26,313 bases of DNA from a virus. This document shows, piece after piece, positions 14,601 to 20,899 of the stretch (positions within the stretch are counted from its first letter, which is position 1; every line of letters starts with the position of its first letter). The stretch covers positions 1 through 26,313 of IMG/VR virus record IMGVR_UViG_3300044700_000737; one strand, written 5' to 3'. A program made the position numbers and the translations under genes. The notes beneath the pieces were generated by a model that saw only the letters and a list, made by a program, of their open reading frames with translations, was not told where the DNA came from and ran no database searches.

Positions 14601-17084
14601 GGGGTTCTCTTTGAAGAGGCTGCCGGGGGTGTCGAGAGCTTGGCCGGTCTGCGGGTCGATGCGCACACCGCTGGCGCTGAGGGCGCGGGCTTGGGCACCG
14701 AGGACGCTCTCGGCGAAGGTGAGCATGTTGCCGCCGGCGGGGGCTCCTCGGCGGATGGCGGCGAAATCCATGGTGTTGCTGGCCTTGGCGAAGGTCTCGG
14801 CAAAAATCTCGTCGCGGGCCCAATCGAGGCCGTCCATGTCGCCTCGGGCGAGTCCGCCTTGGCTGAGGTTATCCATCTCAGCAGCGAGTGTGCCTCGGCT
14901 GATCTCGAACTTGCCGTCGGGGAAGGCGCTGGCGTTTTTGCCTCGGATGATGTTGCTGGCGTATTCGCGGGCGCGGGCTTGGACGCCTTCGGGGCCGTAG
15001 GTTTTATCCACCCAGGCGCGGGCGGCGTATTTTTGCTGGCCGTCGAGGGCACCGCTGGCGAGGAGGGCGTGGCCGAATTCGTGGGGCTCGACTCCTCCAC
15101 GGCGGGCGTCGAGGTTGATGAAGACCTTGGCGCGTTCGCCGATGGGGGCCTGCACAAACATGCCGGCGGTTCCCGCTCCGCCTTGGGCGTCTACATTTTT
15201 GGCGTATTCCTCGGCGCTGAGGGGGACGAAGTCGAGACCGTTGCGGAAGGTGCCCTGCATGGCGGCGAGCCTGACGAGGTTGTCTGGCGTCTGTGTAGAC
15301 ATCATTTTTCCGACATCGCCGCCGTTGAGTTCGATATCGACGAGCATGCGGGACACATCGCTGAGGGCGGCTTGCTGGCGGCGTTGCTGGAGGCCGGTGA
15401 AGCGGTCCACTCCTCCGCCGAGGGCGCCGAAGGTGCCGCCCATAGCGAGCATGGCGGCGGCGTCTTCGTCCTGACCGGCATTAGCGGCGAGGAGGGCAAA
15501 GGGGACATTTGCTGCGGCACCTTTTACGGCACCTGTGGCGAGGGCGCTGGATCCACGCACGGCTTGGACGATGGCGGGATTTGAGAGCTTGCCCATGAAT
15601 GCACGCATCTGCGGCGAGAGGGCTTGATTTGCGGCGAGGCGGGCGGGCGTGGACTCGATGCTTACGAACTGGCTTGGGCGCTCAAGGACTTCTTTGAAAA
15701 TGGAGGGCACCGCGGGATTCGCCAACACGGCGGCTCGGGCGGCTTGGTCCAGGCCATTCGTGGCGTCTGCGGCTTCGCGGAGGATGATCTTGCTGGCTCC
15801 GGCTGCGGTCTCGATCTTGCGGAGCACGCCGAGCCCTGCTTTGTAGGCGGGGTAGAACCCGGCAATGGTGGCGGTGACTTCTGGCGGGGCGCCCACTGCG
15901 GCGGCTCCTGCAGCGATACCGCCACCGATGCCGACATTGCGCCCAAAGGTCATGGCGTTTGCCGCGGCGGAGATGTTTTGCGGGCTCACGCCGGTCTTTT
16001 CGGTGACGACTCTGGCGAAACGCTCGGCGAGGATGTCATTGCCTTTGACGAGGCCGCCTGCGAGTTTTTCAATGCCGCTGGCGGTCTTGGAACTAACAAT
16101 CTTCATGCCTCGGGAGAGGCCGAGGGTTTTTGCTCCGGCGCCGAAGGGGATGAGGTTGGTCGGGTCGGTGGCTATCTCGACAATCTGTGCTTGCGACTCG
16201 ATGGGGGCCTCTTGCTGATTGCGGCCTGTGAGCACGCGGGTGAGCAGCTCGGTTGGGGCGGTCTTTTGCCCGAGGGCTTGATACTCGGCGTCGATGCCTT
16301 TTTCTTTGATGTGATTTTGGAATTCGTAGTCCTTCAAATCCTCCTCGTTGGTCGGGCGGATCGGTTGGTTTGGATACCGCTCTTGGAACCCGGCAAGGGT
16401 CATTGGGTCTTGTGCATCAGCAAAAAGATACTCTCCCGTGGCCTCGTTGATGTATTTAGGTTGGCCTTCCAAAACCTGCTTGGCCCAGCCTCCAAGCTGC
16501 ATGGCACCGATGGCAGCGCGGCCGATGCCGGTCTGGAGTGTGGCGGGAGATTTGGCGAGAGTCTCTACAGGCGAAAAGAGAGTGGAGTTAAAGGCATCAA
16601 AGGCACTGACAAACAAACCGCCGACGGCCTTGGCTGCGAGCTCGCCATTGCCGGGGATTTTGCCTTGGGCCTTGAGGCGGGCTTTGGTTGCCTTTTGGTC
16701 GAAATACTCGTCGCGGGTGGGAGCGTAGGTCGGGTCTTCGAGGGCTTCCATGACCATTTTGTCTACCTCGTCTTGAGTGTAACCTTTGGGCTGGTTGGCT
16801 TGCTCAAAGAGGTCGATTTCTTCGGCCGTGTATTCACGATCTTCAAGCTGGGCAACGGGGCCCATGGCGGGGCCGCGGGCAGGAAGTGCCCCCTCGCCGG
16901 TGATCAGTCCGGCAGATCCTGTCGGTTCAGGTGCTCCGCTTGCGGCGGCTGGGGCCGTAGTGGCAGATGGGGGAATAGGGGCGTCCTGCACCGGCAGCTC
17001 GGCGGCTGCCATGGCATCTACTTCATCTTGGGAATATTCCCTGTCCTCAAGGGCGGTAGAATTGAGCGGGATAGTATTTGCCAT
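11514..17084 (-). CDS. Giant internal virion protein with HEFGH metallopeptidase-like motif and polyvalent-type C-terminal domain
   Basis: 1856 residues from the ATG at 17084. Three related N-terminal motifs, EYSQDEVDAM (16-25), EYTAEEIDLF (84-93) and GYTQDEVDKM (101-110), suggest a repeated short binding element. Long Ala/Gly-rich helical regions follow (380-560). At 668-672 HEFGH, followed by ALLASGAL and a later DEIFAETFA (759-767), forms a zincin-like active site. Around 1350-1530, GWYGRMRDFLQ, TPVDTNFKQGLEAL, KTPNFAGNLTG and ATIDVWAARNL match a domain I know from large phage polyvalent proteins (DUF7178-like). I infer a protein packaged in the virion and injected with the DNA, like T7 gp16. 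The in-frame extension to 17192 is Pro-rich shadow of the upstream gene. Confidence 0.8.
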   Translation of the reverse strand: MANTIPLNSTALEDREYSQDEVDAMAAAELPVQDAPIPPSATTAPAAASGAPEPTGSAGLITGEGALPARGPAMGPVAQLEDREYTAEEIDLFEQANQPKGYTQDEVDKMVMEALEDPTYAPTRDEYFDQKATKARLKAQGKIPGNGELAAKAVGGLFVSAFDAFNSTLFSPVETLAKSPATLQTGIGRAAIGAMQLGGWAKQVLEGQPKYINEATGEYLFADAQDPMTLAGFQERYPNQPIRPTNEEDLKDYEFQNHIKEKGIDAEYQALGQKTAPTELLTRVLTGRNQQEAPIESQAQIVEIATDPTNLIPFGAGAKTLGLSRGMKIVSSKTASGIEKLAGGLVKGNDILAERFARVVTEKTGVSPQNISAAANAMTFGRNVGIGGGIAAGAAAVGAPPEVTATIAGFYPAYKAGLGVLRKIETAAGASKIILREAADATNGLDQAARAAVLANPAVPSIFKEVLERPSQFVSIESTPARLAANQALSPQMRAFMGKLSNPAIVQAVRGSSALATGAVKGAAANVPFALLAANAGQDEDAAAMLAMGGTFGALGGGVDRFTGLQQRRQQAALSDVSRMLVDIELNGGDVGKMMSTQTPDNLVRLAAMQGTFRNGLDFVPLSAEEYAKNVDAQGGAGTAGMFVQAPIGERAKVFINLDARRGGVEPHEFGHALLASGALDGQQKYAARAWVDKTYGPEGVQARAREYASNIIRGKNASAFPDGKFEISRGTLAAEMDNLSQGGLARGDMDGLDWARDEIFAETFAKASNTMDFAAIRRGAPAGGNMLTFAESVLGAQARALSASGVRIDPQTGQALDTPGSLFKENPILATDKALLNQLGTYINNYRQWANDPTHEKPRPNRIAPSGRASDIANNPQVTFYDRGDGVQVTTFATQDPATGQAILRDQRDLNQEHAKVKEQIRNIVGSKLIDPTNPVLGPKKTADGRVTVRGRVLPPTFDFLNGFMPHIRAFARQFEALGAAGESMQVRYHAIGSGDTGAFRVNRLGNLEAITREVIPWGWELTKAGNLNATVLDLSQFRNRAMRGIAERNPALAPFDYDMGKIESDLKTYMENHRQELPGSTKIGEEKRDAINAILGIATTKNRERNALSGSFGLGSAIKQFRLDRVDAAVGTGRTGFHFDYDRANRNFMPDKPAPMPDLSKDLTGQAMPDAAGPTDAPVEQGFKVPEIYKVISGPNGKSRVINAEGKKVTDYPTLEKAMARATEENNLLAPMSDLKKLFTSREDRQAITEAQKRITEVAKNNPEATRLEIQRDETGLPKIDLLEDSDGNPILDEKGNQVRGVVFAKKEYELRKAPGLSKDDNIAVKQGVALLLPEAKRVLGIPAIAAGKGWYGRMRDFLQRSFGANIEVFGQLLGATSARTPVDTNFKQGLEALKLVALGKYDDLLQRFDAHVMDIKSKAESGQLKTEWLAKNPNKRESMFALNDEYRKAINTFKEVPLRQNGAKYNANSQKVLHALYGIWLSQTKGPKTPNFAGNLTGRTLRATIDVWAARNLRRLLYSNKIKKWRILPEQESGVKFTVDKDGNYGGDFEYGQRIYDEVARQLNMNPDDLQAVMWFAEKDVWETNGWTNTVGAEKSSFDKEAGKLNLDRYQIGLTTFTSADKFDPKVQEAERISFRNAVRKVPNLAVSRITESSGLYGGTLEPTFDVEFSVQRDAKIDSQNYLEPTIREALAIADRRGQIDVLTSLVVDIDHPNARPMVEIGFKSPAKPAEIDAVVEAFKANGIDGFTIAKNERGDVLGLRSQYVPEISARYDTLDHLDPAKFVQNALAWTNSSRTALAQIQNIDNVSYRKEGHVSSAIYGKEEYRTVNPVDLRRSNAADQLGRRRSILKPGS

Positions 17085-17904
17085 TGGGAAGTTGGATGAG
17101 GTCGCCTGCTGGAGTTTTGCGAATGTTTTGGGTGGCGGGTTGTTGGGATTGTGCGGGGGCGGGTTGGGGAGCGGTTTGCGGGGCGGATCCACCCATGCCT
17201 TCGATGCGGGACTTGGCGTCGAGGAGATATTCCCTCCAGATCGTGTCGTTCTGGTGCAGGCGGGGGCTCATGTTTTTGAGGAATTTCAATTCGTCCTGGG
17301 AAACGGGCTTGAGGAATTTGGTGAGCTCTAGGACATCGTTGTTGACGAGGCGCTCGAGATCGGCTCGTTGGGCGGCGCGTTGGTCATCCCAGCCAGCAGA
17401 ATCCATCGCAGCGCCGGCTGTGCCGTCCCACTTGCCCACAAGGTCTGTCAAAAGCGTTGAGTTTGGACCTGTTGGGGTTGTGTATTTGTCGATTTTTTCG
17501 AGGACGAGCTGCTTGCGGGTGTTGAGCTCGGCCTGCTCTTTGGCCTTGGCGATGGCCTCCTGCTCGAGCTTGCCGATATCGAGTTGGGTTTTGCGGGCCG
17601 ATAACTGAGCTGCGGACGCCTCGGCTTGGGCTTTTGGCGTGGACTGCTCCAGGAGGCGGGTGTTGAAGGTCTCGACGAATTCCGCGGCGGCTTGCGGGGT
17701 GTATTGGATGCCCTGCTTCATGTTTCGCAGGAGTTGCTTTTGGGACTCTGGCAACCGGGCGAAATCCTCGGCGGACTGCACGACGATGCTGCCAAAGTCA
17801 AAGCTGTTGCCTTTGGATGGCTTGGCTGGTGGGGGAGGCACGGCGCCGGGCATATTGTAACTCTGGGCGAAGGCGTCGAGGTCGGAGGGGAGGGGGTCGT
17901 CCAT
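17047..17904 (-). CDS. Virion-associated protein (285 aa), probable internal protein
   Basis: 285 residues: a Pro-rich start (PGAVPPPPAKPSKG), a long helical/coiled region rich in Ala, Gln, Glu and Lys (about 60-150, TPKAQAEASAAQLSARKTQL and onward), a second helical region with many acidic residues, and a Gln/Pro/Ala-rich segment before a short C-terminus (GDLIQLPNGKYYPAQFYRP). The pattern fits internal virion or ejection proteins of podoviruses. No family is certain. It ends 38 bases inside the giant gene; two bases separate its start from the stop of the 176-residue gene. Confidence 0.7.
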   Translation of the reverse strand: MDDPLPSDLDAFAQSYNMPGAVPPPPAKPSKGNSFDFGSIVVQSAEDFARLPESQKQLLRNMKQGIQYTPQAAAEFVETFNTRLLEQSTPKAQAEASAAQLSARKTQLDIGKLEQEAIAKAKEQAELNTRKQLVLEKIDKYTTPTGPNSTLLTDLVGKWDGTAGAAMDSAGWDDQRAAQRADLERLVNNDVLELTKFLKPVSQDELKFLKNMSPRLHQNDTIWREYLLDAKSRIEGMGGSAPQTAPQPAPAQSQQPATQNIRKTPAGDLIQLPNGKYYPAQFYRP

Positions 17905-17905
17905 A

Positions 17906-18436
17906 TTATTTGACGAAGTTCATGTTGATCCCGCCGGCGGGGTTGGCTTGCGGCTGGGCTTGCGCTGCGGTCGGAGTGGCTGCTGGAGTTCCGGTGTATG
18001 GTTGCTGATTCGGAGCCGGTTGCATGGAGAGCGTCTGCGCGTTGACTCGCTCGCGTTGGGCGTTGTATTGGGTTTGATACATCCAACGCTTAAGGTCGTC
18101 GTCTACGATGGCCTCTGCCGTCTGCACATAGGCTTGGCGCTTGCCGAGGGGCAAGGTGTCGAACTTGTCGATGGTTTCTTGAGTGAAAAGGGGCTGCCCG
18201 TCGGTTTTTTTGTAATCCTTAAGCATGTCGAACTTTGCGTTGGCGCCGTCCGAAGCGATGCGGTTTTCTTCGGATTTTTGAATGTTGCTATTCACCATCC
18301 CCATGGCGGTGTTGAAGGACGAGGTGAGGGAGTTTTGGAAGTTGGCTTGTCCTTGGGCTCGGATGTTCGTGGCGTTGTTGGCTCCTTGGGCGTAAATCTC
18401 GGCGGAGCGGTCGGTGACGGCGGGGGCGTATTGCAT
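17906..18436 (-). CDS. Virion-associated protein (176 aa), directly downstream of TfuA
   Basis: 176 residues. The N-terminus (residues 1-50) is rich in Ala, Asn and Gln helices (EIYAQGANNATNIRAQGQAN), as in T7 gp14-like and other ejection proteins; the middle is charged and helical. The tail is low-complexity Pro/Gln/Ala/Thr ending NPAGGINMNFVK. It starts 3 bases after the TfuA stop without a clear Shine-Dalgarno, so it is probably coupled. A role as internal or tail-tip protein is inferred from composition and position. Its Gly-Gly-containing C-terminal end makes it one possible target of the neighbouring thioamidation cassette. Confidence 0.7.
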   Translation of the reverse strand: MQYAPAVTDRSAEIYAQGANNATNIRAQGQANFQNSLTSSFNTAMGMVNSNIQKSEENRIASDGANAKFDMLKDYKKTDGQPLFTQETIDKFDTLPLGKRQAYVQTAEAIVDDDLKRWMYQTQYNAQRERVNAQTLSMQPAPNQQPYTGTPAATPTAAQAQPQANPAGGINMNFVK

Positions 18437-18439
18437 GGG

Positions 18440-19459
18440 TTAGGCGGGGTTGAGGAGGTTGTGGGCGAGGGTGAGAGGGACGGTATCGAGGCAGGCTCCG
18501 CTGGCGGCGTGCCAATCGCGGGCGGCTTGGCGGAGGGCTTCGCGCTGGGCGTGGGCGAACCATTGCTGGTCGGTCCAGGCGTGTTCGGAGAGCCAGGCTT
18601 TTGCGGTTTCCGAGTCGGTGATTCCGAGGCGGTGCCACATGCGGGTGCTGGCGGCGAAGATGTCTTCGGGCGTAGTGACGATGCCGAGGAGTTGGGCGAG
18701 CTCGGAGACGAGGTGGCGGTCGGTGGCGATGGTGCGGTCGGCCTCGCTGGCGAGGTGGTGCTGGCGTTGGCCGTTGCTGGTCGGCAGGTCGTTGGCTAGG
18801 AGGGCGGTGAAATAGGCGGTGTGGATGTGCCGGGGGAGATCGCGGGTGGCGGGCGGCGGGGCCTGCTGGGCGTGACGGATGGCGGCTTCGGCGTCTTTGG
18901 CTTTTTGGTCGATGAGGTTGTGCTTGAGGGCTTGGAAATCCAATGCTGGGAGCACGGCTTCGATGGCGGACCAAGTGCGCTCTGGGTAGTAGATGCGGGA
19001 GATGGTGGCGAGGTGCTTGCGGGCTTCGGCGGTGGTGAGGAATCTATCGGCGGAGAGGGCGTCGAGCGTGGCGCGGATGTTGACGAGTGGGATGGTGTAG
19101 CTTTTGTAGTCCTCGCTGGCTGGGCCGTGAGCCACGGCGACATCGGCGTCATCGGTGCAGGTGCCATCGGCATACCATTCGGCGATGAGGCCGACGGGCT
19201 CGGCTCCGTAGCGGGCGCACTCGACGGCGCGGAGGGCTCCGAGGCTGCCTGCGCCAATGACGCGGCAACCCTGCTCGATGGCAAAAAGGATCTCCTTGTG
19301 CCAGGGAGCGAGGCTTTGGTGGAAGAATCCGTCGAGGAGGATGAGGGTGTCTGGCCCTTCGAGCGCGGCGGCGGCGATGTCGCCTTGCTGGGCCGGGGGC
19401 CGGAGGTCGGCATCGGCTGGGATATTGCTGGGGCGTGTGGGGCCGAAGAAGATTTTCAT
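18440..19459 (-). CDS. tfuA: TfuA-like protein, partner of YcaO in thioamidation
   Basis: 339 residues. The first 120 carry the TfuA core: FFGPTRP, LRPPAQQGDIAAAALEGPD, LLDGFFHQSLAPWHKEIL (41-58), GCRVIGAGSLGALRAVECAR (64-83), ADGTCTDDADVAVAHGP (about 96-112), then VNIRATLDAL. TfuA is known to hydrolyse the thiocarboxylate of the sulfur carrier ThiS and to help YcaO bind its substrate, using a Ser-Lys pair; S72 and K55 are the candidates here. The C-terminal 200 residues are helical and include a region resembling substrate-recognition extensions of longer TfuA proteins. GGAGG stands 8 bases before its ATG. It completes a YcaO-ThiS-TfuA set within a virion gene operon. Confidence 0.9.
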   Translation of the reverse strand: MKIFFGPTRPSNIPADADLRPPAQQGDIAAAALEGPDTLILLDGFFHQSLAPWHKEILFAIEQGCRVIGAGSLGALRAVECARYGAEPVGLIAEWYADGTCTDDADVAVAHGPASEDYKSYTIPLVNIRATLDALSADRFLTTAEARKHLATISRIYYPERTWSAIEAVLPALDFQALKHNLIDQKAKDAEAAIRHAQQAPPPATRDLPRHIHTAYFTALLANDLPTSNGQRQHHLASEADRTIATDRHLVSELAQLLGIVTTPEDIFAASTRMWHRLGITDSETAKAWLSEHAWTDQQWFAHAQREALRQAARDWHAASGACLDTVPLTLAHNLLNPA

Positions 19460-19463
19460 GGGT

Positions 19464-19730
19464 TTAGCCTCCGGCGAATGCGGTCATGATGGTCACGGTA
19501 TCGTTTTCGGAGAGGGAGGTCTTCATGCCATCGAGGTAGCGGATGTCGTCGTCGTTTCGGAAAACTATGTAAAAGCGTGGGATTTTCCCGTCGGAATAAA
19601 CGGCGGCGTGGTAGGCGGGGAAAATTTTTGCCAAGTGATCCATGAGCTCTTCCATGGATTTCGCAGGGCAAATGATTTCGCGCAGGCCGTCGGTGAAGCG
19701 GGTGTGGAAGTCAGCAACTTTGAGTGTCAT
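19464..19730 (-). CDS. ThiS/MoaD-like sulfur carrier protein ending Gly-Gly
   Basis: 88 residues with a beta-grasp pattern: a first strand LKVADFHTRF, a helix SMEELMDHLAKIFPAY, strands PRFYIVFRNDDDI, a turn DGMKTSLSENDTVTIMTAF and a C-terminal AGG. A terminal Gly-Gly is where ThiS and MoaD are adenylated by a ThiF/MoeB E1-like enzyme and converted to a thiocarboxylate that gives up sulfur. In TfuA-dependent thioamidation ThiS-COSH is the sulfur source, so this gene supplies the missing part of the cassette. It is longer than ThiS (about 66) and near MoaD length (about 80). The start overlaps the YcaO stop as ATGA. No E1-like enzyme is encoded here; host ThiF/MoeB would be needed. Confidence 0.85.
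   Translation of the reverse strand: MTLKVADFHTRFTDGLREIICPAKSMEELMDHLAKIFPAYHAAVYSDGKIPRFYIVFRNDDDIRYLDGMKTSLSENDTVTIMTAFAGG
19468..19472 (-). promoter_or_regulatory. Shine-Dalgarno of tfuA inside the Gly-Gly codons of the sulfur carrier
   Basis: GGAGG on the minus strand, 8 bases before the tfuA ATG. The same bases are the last two glycine codons (GGA GGC) of the sulfur carrier gene, so the functional C-terminus and the ribosome binding site of the next gene are one sequence. Confidence 0.75.
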
Positions 19731-20899
19731 TTGGAAAGAGCGCGGGGGCCGGGTTGGGCGTAGTCGAAGGTGTAGCCTTCGAGGGTCGGAACGATGACTC
19801 GCACGACGGAGCAGGGATAGGGGTGGGTAAATTGGTAAACCAGCGGCTCGGGAATACCGGCGGCATCGAGGAGATCGAGGAGGGTGTCGATGTCGGCTTC
19901 AAAGGTCTCGCCGGAGCGGTCGGGATGGGCGTTGGCGCTGATGGTGGCGGACTTGTAGAGGCGGGCGAGGACCGCAGCGGAGTCGGTGGATTTGACCTTC
20001 TCGTGGAGGTGGTGGAAGAAATCGTCTCGGCTCCCGGCGATCCAGACGGCGCGGGCTTGGATGGTCTCGGTGATGGCGCGGGCTTGAGCGATGGCGGGGT
20101 CGAGGTGGGCGGCGTAGCCTTTGTTGACGCCAAATCCTTTGTCGCAGTCGATGAGGTAGCAAATGTAGGCGGGCACGCCGATGTCGCTGGTGACATCGAT
20201 CAAGACCGGGGTGACATCGGCCTCGCGCAGGGTGCGGACGAGGCGGGCGACGGTGGGGTCGGTGATGGTGTCGAGATCGACGCGGGGAAAATCTTGCAAG
20301 CGGCGCTGGGCGATGCCGGTGCAGTCGCGCTCAATGCACTCGTAGAGCCCCCCGGCGACTGCCTCGGCGTAGGTATTTCCGGAGGAAAGGCCGTTGCTGG
20401 TGAAGGCAAAGGGCATGCTGGTCAGCGGAGCGGGGTCGGGGCGGGCGATGAGTCGCACGGCGTCGGTGGGCACCATGCGGGGCGCTGCGCTGCGCAGACC
20501 CAAAACCTCGGTCCAGGGCATGACGGCATAGGGGTGGAAGACCGCGCCTTTGATCATGGGCAGGCGGGTCTCGGCGAGGTCGCCGAGTTGGGCGGCGGAG
20601 GCCAAGGTGTGGGGCGGGAGGCTGGTTTCGCCGACATGGCGCTCGAAGCCCTCCATCATGGCCGAGCATTTGGCGGCTTCGATGGTGGCTCCTTTACCGG
20701 AATCCACGGCCAGAACGATGGCGTCGGGCCGCATGCACTGAGCCACACAGACGCCGATGCGGTCGAGCCCGGTGATCTCGGCGAGGCGGGTAATGCCTGC
20801 GGCGTGGAAATGCGGGCGCATACGATCCAGAGTTTCTTCTGGCGTGCAGGCGCGTTGGGCTCCTTCGAGCCGGATTTTCTCTGTTAGTTCCAGGACCAT
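19727..20899 (-). CDS. ycaO: YcaO-family cyclodehydratase/thioamidase
   Basis: 390 residues from the ATG at 20899. The three ATP/Mg-binding signatures of YcaO are all present: SAMMEGFER (79-87), GNTYAEAVAGGLYECIERD (174-192) and AITETIQAR (275-283) with SRDDF just after. YcaO enzymes phosphorylate a peptide amide carbonyl; with TfuA and a sulfur donor the product is a thioamide. The C-terminus ends PRALSK without the Pro-rich end of azole-forming YcaO proteins, as expected for TfuA-linked ones. The frame can be extended to 21085, but that part is an Arg/His/Pro-rich shadow of the upstream gene. The start lies 16 bases inside the upstream gene and has no Shine-Dalgarno, so translation is probably coupled to that structural gene. 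Confidence 0.95.
   Translation of the reverse strand: MVLELTEKIRLEGAQRACTPEETLDRMRPHFHAAGITRLAEITGLDRIGVCVAQCMRPDAIVLAVDSGKGATIEAAKCSAMMEGFERHVGETSLPPHTLASAAQLGDLAETRLPMIKGAVFHPYAVMPWTEVLGLRSAAPRMVPTDAVRLIARPDPAPLTSMPFAFTSNGLSSGNTYAEAVAGGLYECIERDCTGIAQRRLQDFPRVDLDTITDPTVARLVRTLREADVTPVLIDVTSDIGVPAYICYLIDCDKGFGVNKGYAAHLDPAIAQARAITETIQARAVWIAGSRDDFFHHLHEKVKSTDSAAVLARLYKSATISANAHPDRSGETFEADIDTLLDLLDAAGIPEPLVYQFTHPYPCSVVRVIVPTLEGYTFDYAQPGPRALSK

Noticed and set aside
13536-15584. 682-codon plus-strand open frame opposite the giant gene
   Set aside because: Val/Gly/Ala/Glu-rich shadow produced by GC-biased third positions of the minus-strand gene; the minus frame is the one with recognisable domains and coupled neighbours.
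15624-17099. 491-codon plus-strand open frame
   Set aside because: Same antisense shadow effect over the N-terminal part of the giant gene; Gly/Leu/Val-rich with no domain.
19724-20887. 387-codon plus-strand open frame opposite ycaO
   Set aside because: Gly/Val-rich shadow of a gene with clear YcaO motifs on the minus strand.
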